This document shows positions 25,605-28,987 of a stretch of DNA of 28,987 nt, one piece after another. The position numbers were made by a program, and so were the translations under genes. The notes below the pieces were generated by a model. The model did no database searches. It saw only the letters and a program-made list of their open reading frames with translations, and was not told the DNA's origin. Within the stretch, counting starts at the first letter, position 1, and the number at the start of each line of letters is the position of its first letter. Source of the stretch: Tardiphaga sp. (GTDB lineage: Bacteria; Pseudomonadota; Alphaproteobacteria; Rhizobiales; Xanthobacteraceae); NCBI GenBank assembly GCA_014377915.1, contig JACMOT010000051.1, positions 1 through 28,987 of the forward strand, written 5' to 3'.

Positions 25605-26426
25605 ATGCTGCGATCCCTTGTTGTCATGATGGCCATACTGGCCGCGCTGATCGTACCGGCCACCGCCCAGAACGCCGCGCGCGGCAGTGAATGCCTGGCG
25701 ATGGCCAGCGCGCCGCCGCGCGCTATCCCGGTGAGCCTGCGCCGCACCGCCGCCAAAGCGGAGGAAGTCGCCATCACCTATGCCGGTCACTCCACCTATT
25801 ACATCGAGACGCCGGGCGGCGTGACCATCGCCACCGACTACAACGGCGTGTACCGGCTCGGCGACCGCCGGCCCGACGTGGTCACCATGAACCGGGCGCA
25901 CAGCACACATTACACGCTGTATCCCGATCCCGGGATCAAGCACGTGCTGCATGGCTGGGGCGACAATGGACAGCCCGCCAGCATCAACGAGCGGGTCGGC
26001 GACGTGCTGATCCGCAACGTCACCACTGACATCCGGCGCTATTACAGCGACGATGCCAACAGCGAAATGATCAAGGACGGCAATTCGATCTTCATCTTCG
26101 AAGTCGCCGGCCTGTGCATCGGTCATCTCGGCCATCTGCATCACAAGCTCGATGAAAGCCAGTTCGCGGCGATCGGCCGGCTCGACATCGTGATGGTACC
26201 GATCGACGGCAGCTACACGATGTCGCTCGACGGCGTTTCCGAGATCACCAAGCGGCTGCGCGCCTCGGTGGTGCTGCCAATGCACCGCTTTGCCACGCCG
26301 CTCGGCGAATTCATGCAGAAGATCGGCCAGCAATTCGCCATCGATGTGCGCAGCGAGCGCACGCTGAAGATCTCGCTCGGCTCGCTGCCGAACGCGCCAA
26401 CGGTCATCATTCTCGACGGGGTATGA
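25605..26426 (+). CDS. Exported metallo-beta-lactamase-fold protein, UlaG-like
   Basis: A 273-residue MBL-fold hydrolase with a signal peptide. ATG 25605 is preferred because it opens a signal sequence (LRSLVVMMAILAALIVPATA, cleavage near AQNA) with GGAG about 10 bases ahead; the frame opens upstream to 25482 but without a signal. Fold markers are ITYAGHSTYYIETPGGVTIATD, IGHLGHLHHKLDESQFAAIG, DIVMVPID and VVLPMHRF. The metal motif is altered: where H-x-H-x-D-H is normal, the sequence is RAHSTH (H99, H102 kept; the first histidine and the aspartate changed). Candidate further ligands are H174, H177 and H227. Activity and substrate are therefore uncertain. It is divergent from the ABC-F gene. 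Confidence 0.85.
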   Translation: MLRSLVVMMAILAALIVPATAQNAARGSECLAMASAPPRAIPVSLRRTAAKAEEVAITYAGHSTYYIETPGGVTIATDYNGVYRLGDRRPDVVTMNRAHSTHYTLYPDPGIKHVLHGWGDNGQPASINERVGDVLIRNVTTDIRRYYSDDANSEMIKDGNSIFIFEVAGLCIGHLGHLHHKLDESQFAAIGRLDIVMVPIDGSYTMSLDGVSEITKRLRASVVLPMHRFATPLGEFMQKIGQQFAIDVRSERTLKISLGSLPNAPTVIILDGV

Positions 26427-26486
26427 CGTCGCGCAACGCCGCCGGTCGTTTAATGTCCCTTTGGCGGGGCGGCCAGGCTGATCGGC

Positions 26487-26700
26487 AGTCAAGTCGCCGG
26501 TGGCGGTCATGACCAACCAGCTGAAGATCGACGGCACGATGCGTTGGCGACCAGGTATCTGGTGATGGCATAATTGCTCTCGCCGATGCCACCGAGAGCT
26601 AGCCCGCGATCTGGAGCGGCGCGACGCTCGCGATGGTGGTATCTAGCGCCTCCACGAAGGAGGTAACCCTCGACGCATCAAAGCTATTGCCCCGCGTCAG
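26487..26700 (-). pseudogene. Decayed fragment of an EmrB/QacA-type (DHA2) MFS transporter gene
   Basis: Reading the minus strand from 26700, one frame gives TSFVEALDTTIASVAPLQIAG before a stop at about 26600; the next frame continues LALGGIGESNYAITRYLVANA; a third gives IVPSIFSWLVM. In order, these match the N-terminal region of DHA2 multidrug transporters (the LDTTIANVALPHIAG ... W-x-x-T-S-Y-L-V-A-N-A-I-V-x-P-x-S-G-W-L pattern), broken by two frameshifts or small indels. About 70 codons of the family remain, lying between the MBL gene and the ubiG stop, and the remainder of the gene is missing. The alignment was done by eye, so the fragment edges are approximate. Confidence 0.6.
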
Positions 26701-27455
26701 ACGGCTTCCGCGACAACCATGTAATTCACATCCATGTCCGAAGACATGCCCCAGCGATCCGCCAGCGGGTTGTACACCACGCCGGTCTGCTCGGTAATGG
26801 CCAGCTTGTTGCGGGAAAGGTAGGTTGCGAGTTCATCGGGGGTGACGAACTTGCTCCACTGATGGGTGCCGCGCGGCAACCAGCGCAGCACATATTCCGC
26901 GGCGACGATGCCGAGCGCGAAGCTCTTCCAGTTGCGGTTCAGCGTCGACACCACCATCAGCCCGCCGGGCTTCAGCATCAGGGCGCAGCGATCGAGGAAG
27001 GCGCCGACATCGACGACGTGCTCGACCACTTCCATGGCCAGCACAATGTCGAAACGCTCGCGGGTGTCCATCTCTTCAACGGTGGTGCAGCGATAATCGA
27101 TCGAGAGCTGCGACCTGTCGGCATGCAGCCGGGCGGCCGCGATATTGGTGGCGGAGGGATCAATGCCGATAACTTGCGCGCCGAGCCGGGTAAAGGGTTC
27201 GCACAGCAAGCCGGCGCCGCAGCCGATATCCAGCATGCGCAGCCCGGACAGACAGCCCAGGCTTTTGACATTACGCTCGAACTTGCGGCAGGCGGCGTCG
27301 CGGATATAGGTCAACCGCAGTGGGTTGATCTTGTGCAGCGGCGCCATCTTGCCCTTGGGATCCCACCATTCTTCCGAGAGCTGTGAAAATCGGGCCACTT
27401 CGGCGGCATCAACGGAGGGCGCCGAGGCGTCTTGAATGTTTGACTGCATGGCCAT
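26697..27455 (-). CDS. ubiG: Ubiquinone biosynthesis O-methyltransferase
   Basis: UbiG carries out both O-methylations in ubiquinone synthesis. From ATG 27455 the product has 252 residues; the frame opens to 27524 but the extra residues look unlike the family. Family segments: EEWWDPKGKMAPLHKINPLRLTYIRD, the SAM motif LDIGCGAGLLCEPFTRLGAQVIGIDPS (about 75-101), EVVEHVVDVGAFL, LKPGGLMVVSTLNRNWKSFALGIV and WLPRGTHQW. Peripheral on the inner membrane, cytoplasmic side. It lies 16 bases after the stop of the PH-domain gene on the same strand, so the two are likely co-transcribed; lysC is divergent beyond that. Confidence 0.96.
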   Translation of the reverse strand: MAMQSNIQDASAPSVDAAEVARFSQLSEEWWDPKGKMAPLHKINPLRLTYIRDAACRKFERNVKSLGCLSGLRMLDIGCGAGLLCEPFTRLGAQVIGIDPSATNIAAARLHADRSQLSIDYRCTTVEEMDTRERFDIVLAMEVVEHVVDVGAFLDRCALMLKPGGLMVVSTLNRNWKSFALGIVAAEYVLRWLPRGTHQWSKFVTPDELATYLSRNKLAITEQTGVVYNPLADRWGMSSDMDVNYMVVAEAV

Positions 27456-27471
27456 GGGTGTAAGCCGTATC

Positions 27472-27939
27472 CTAGCGAGCGGTAATGTTGCTGCGGAATG
27501 CAAGAGGCGACGAAATGGTCTCAATCTTCAGCTTGTCGTCGCCCATGTTTTCTATGTCGACGTCGCCATAGTTCAAGATGCGACCCGCGATGCTCTGATC
27601 AACGCTGACGCTGGCAACCTTATCAACGCTGATCTCGAAGGTCTTCCTTGTGATGAATCCGGTCTTGTGGATGACCCTCAGATTGGTAACATCTGTCTCG
27701 GTCGTCCAGCGACGAAACCAGGCGACCGCGAACCAATAAAGCCCAACCAACGCTACAACAGCGGCGCTGGCGAGCAGGAACAAGACTAGATTTTCGTTGA
27801 GCGTGGTCCGGGTCAGTAACACCAGACCGACTGCCAAGATCCAAGCGCCCATGGCGCGGGTGTAAATGACCCAGTGCAGATTGCTGGAATACAGCACCTT
27901 CTCGCCTGGCTGCAGGATATCGTCGATATAGCGCCCCAT
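27472..27939 (-). CDS. Membrane protein with bacterial PH (bPH2/DUF304) domain
   Basis: A 155-residue inner-membrane protein. It has an N-terminal segment typical of these proteins (YIDDILQPGEKVLYSSNLHWVIY), two hydrophobic helices (AMGAWILAVGLVLLTR and NLVLFLLASAAVVALVGLYWF) and a C-terminal PH-like domain with TTETDVTNLRVIHKTGFITRKTFEISVDKVASVSVDQS, which matches the bPH2/YdbS/YdbT pattern. Its role is unknown; such proteins sit in many membranes, and some are linked to stress. It is the first gene of a probable two-gene unit with ubiG and is divergent from lysC across 154 bases. Confidence 0.9.
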   Translation of the reverse strand: MGRYIDDILQPGEKVLYSSNLHWVIYTRAMGAWILAVGLVLLTRTTLNENLVLFLLASAAVVALVGLYWFAVAWFRRWTTETDVTNLRVIHKTGFITRKTFEISVDKVASVSVDQSIAGRILNYGDVDIENMGDDKLKIETISSPLAFRSNITAR

Positions 27940-28093
27940 CTGCCGTCCTGATGCCCGATCCTGGCCCGTTTCACGTCCGGCGGAACCGGGGTGGCTTGCC
28001 CCGACCCGCGCCGCTCGGTATACGCGGCTTTTCGGCCGTACGCGCCGCGTGCGGTATCTTTACCCACAGTCGTCAGGGAATGCACCACTCGTC

Positions 28094-28987
28094 ATGGGCC
28101 GGCTCGTTATGAAATTCGGCGGTACGTCCGTCGCGAACATCGACCGCATTCGCAACGTCGCGCTTCACGTCAAGCGCGAGGTCGATGCCGGTCATGACGT
28201 GGCCGTCGTGGTTTCCGCGATGTCCGGCAAGACCAACGAACTGGTGGCCTGGGCCACCGACGCTTCGCCGCTGCACGATGCGCGGGAATACGACGCCATC
28301 GTCGCCTCCGGCGAACAGGTTACCTCCGGCCTGCTGGCGATCGCGCTGCAAGCCGTCGGCATCCAGGCGCGCTCTTGGCAAGGCTGGCAGATCCCGATCA
28401 AGACCTCGGATGCCCACGCTTCGGCCCGAATCCTGGAGATTGACGGCAGTGAGTTGATCTCCCGCTTCCAGGATCGCAAGGAGGTCGCGGTCATCGCCGG
28501 CTTCCAGGGCCTCCATGTCGACACCAACCGTATCACCACGCTGGGGCGCGGCGGGTCCGATACGTCGGCGGTGGCGCTGGCGGGGGCGCTCAAGGCCGAT
28601 CGCTGCGGCATCTATACCGATGTCGATGGCGTCTACACCACCGACCCGCGCGTAGTGCCGAAGGCGCGGCGGCTCAATAAAGTGGCGTTCGAGGAAATGC
28701 TGGAACTGGCGTCGCAGGGCGCCAAGGTGCTGCAGGTCCGCTCCGTGGAAGTCGGCATGGTGCACAATATGCCGATTTTCGTGCGCTCAAGTTTCGACAA
28801 ACCCGAAGACATCGACCCGCACGGCACGCCGCCGGGCACGCTGATTTGCAGCGAGGAGGAAATCAGGGAAAGCCACTTCGTTCCAGGCATCGCATTTTCG
28901 AGGGATGAAGCACAGATTTCGGTGCGCCAGAACGAAGACAAGCCGGGGGTCGCCGCCTCGATCTTCGTGCCGCTGGCCGAGGCCAAC
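28094..28987 (+). CDS. lysC: Aspartate kinase (partial, runs off the window)
   Basis: Aspartokinase makes aspartyl phosphate, the first step to lysine, methionine, threonine and diaminopimelate. The first 298 residues are present. The start MGRLVMKFGGTSVANIDRI holds the kinase signature KFGGTSV (7-13). Other segments are VVVSAMSGKTNEL, ASGEQVTSGLLAIAL, GFQGL, TTLGRGGSDTSAVALA and IYTDVDGVYTTDPRVVPKARRL, all from the catalytic domain. The ACT regulatory domain begins near residue 265 (GIAFSRDEAQISVRQNEDKPGVAA) and is cut by the window end, so feedback-site residues cannot all be judged. ATG 28094 has only a weak ribosome site. Divergent from the PH-domain gene. Confidence 0.96.
   Translation, partial: MGRLVMKFGGTSVANIDRIRNVALHVKREVDAGHDVAVVVSAMSGKTNELVAWATDASPLHDAREYDAIVASGEQVTSGLLAIALQAVGIQARSWQGWQIPIKTSDAHASARILEIDGSELISRFQDRKEVAVIAGFQGLHVDTNRITTLGRGGSDTSAVALAGALKADRCGIYTDVDGVYTTDPRVVPKARRLNKVAFEEMLELASQGAKVLQVRSVEVGMVHNMPIFVRSSFDKPEDIDPHGTPPGTLICSEEEIRESHFVPGIAFSRDEAQISVRQNEDKPGVAASIFVPLAEAN

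Noticed and set aside
1..28987. CRISPR arrays, tRNA or rRNA genes, insertion sequences, toxin-antitoxin or phage defence genes
   Set aside because: I looked for regular direct repeats, cloverleaf ends, transposase motifs and defence domains and found none that hold up.

Overview
The window is a GC-rich chromosomal stretch (most coding regions look well above 60% G+C) from an alphaproteobacterium. It most likely belongs to the Bradyrhizobium / Rhodopseudomonas / Afipia group. This is inferred from TAXI- and Bug-type solute-binding proteins, the argJ-mutT pair, the comF-grx-nitrilase-DUF1178 cluster, a CoxD/CoxE-type MoxR-VWA pair, and ubiG lying next to lysC. There are no rRNA, tRNA, CRISPR, phage or intact insertion-sequence features. 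Nearly all of the DNA is ordinary housekeeping, transport and efflux genes.

Layout. (1) 1-2.5 kb: the 3' end of a TRAP-TAXI fused permease followed by two closely similar TAXI binding proteins in tandem, closed by a hairpin. (2) 2.5-5.5 kb: one or two very small membrane ORFs, an MFS transporter, and a Bug-family tricarboxylate-type binding protein. (3) 5.7-7.9 kb: a receiver-EAL protein whose two domains both lack key residues, a convergent six-cysteine secreted protein, and a small secreted protein. (4) 7.9-13.8 kb: argJ-mutT (stop/start overlap), a convergent methyltransferase across a palindromic repeat element, then comF, grxC, a Nit-type amidohydrolase and a DUF1178 gene in a tight operon, and a half-size EamA transporter. 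(5) 13.8-19.1 kb: an RND efflux pump (membrane-fusion lipoprotein plus inner-membrane pump) divergent from a TetR regulator. The shared control region holds four alternating half-sites spaced exactly 11 bp apart. (6) 19.1-23.8 kb, all on the minus strand: a MoxR ATPase with a VWA protein, a nuclease-like secreted protein, a full-size EamA transporter and a thioredoxin-like 2Fe-2S ferredoxin. (7) 23.8-28.99 kb: an ABC-F ATPase, a divergent secreted metallo-beta-lactamase-fold protein, a decayed remnant of an EmrB-type MFS gene, ubiG with an upstream PH-domain membrane protein, and the 5' part of lysC, which runs off the window.

I see no convincing new multi-gene system. The most useful observations are the doubled operator in front of the RND pump, the doubly degenerate receiver-EAL protein, the unannotatable EmrB-like relic between the MBL gene and ubiG, the tandem TAXI paralogues, and the palindromic element between mutT and the methyltransferase gene. 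All functional calls come from reading motifs by eye; no database search was run.
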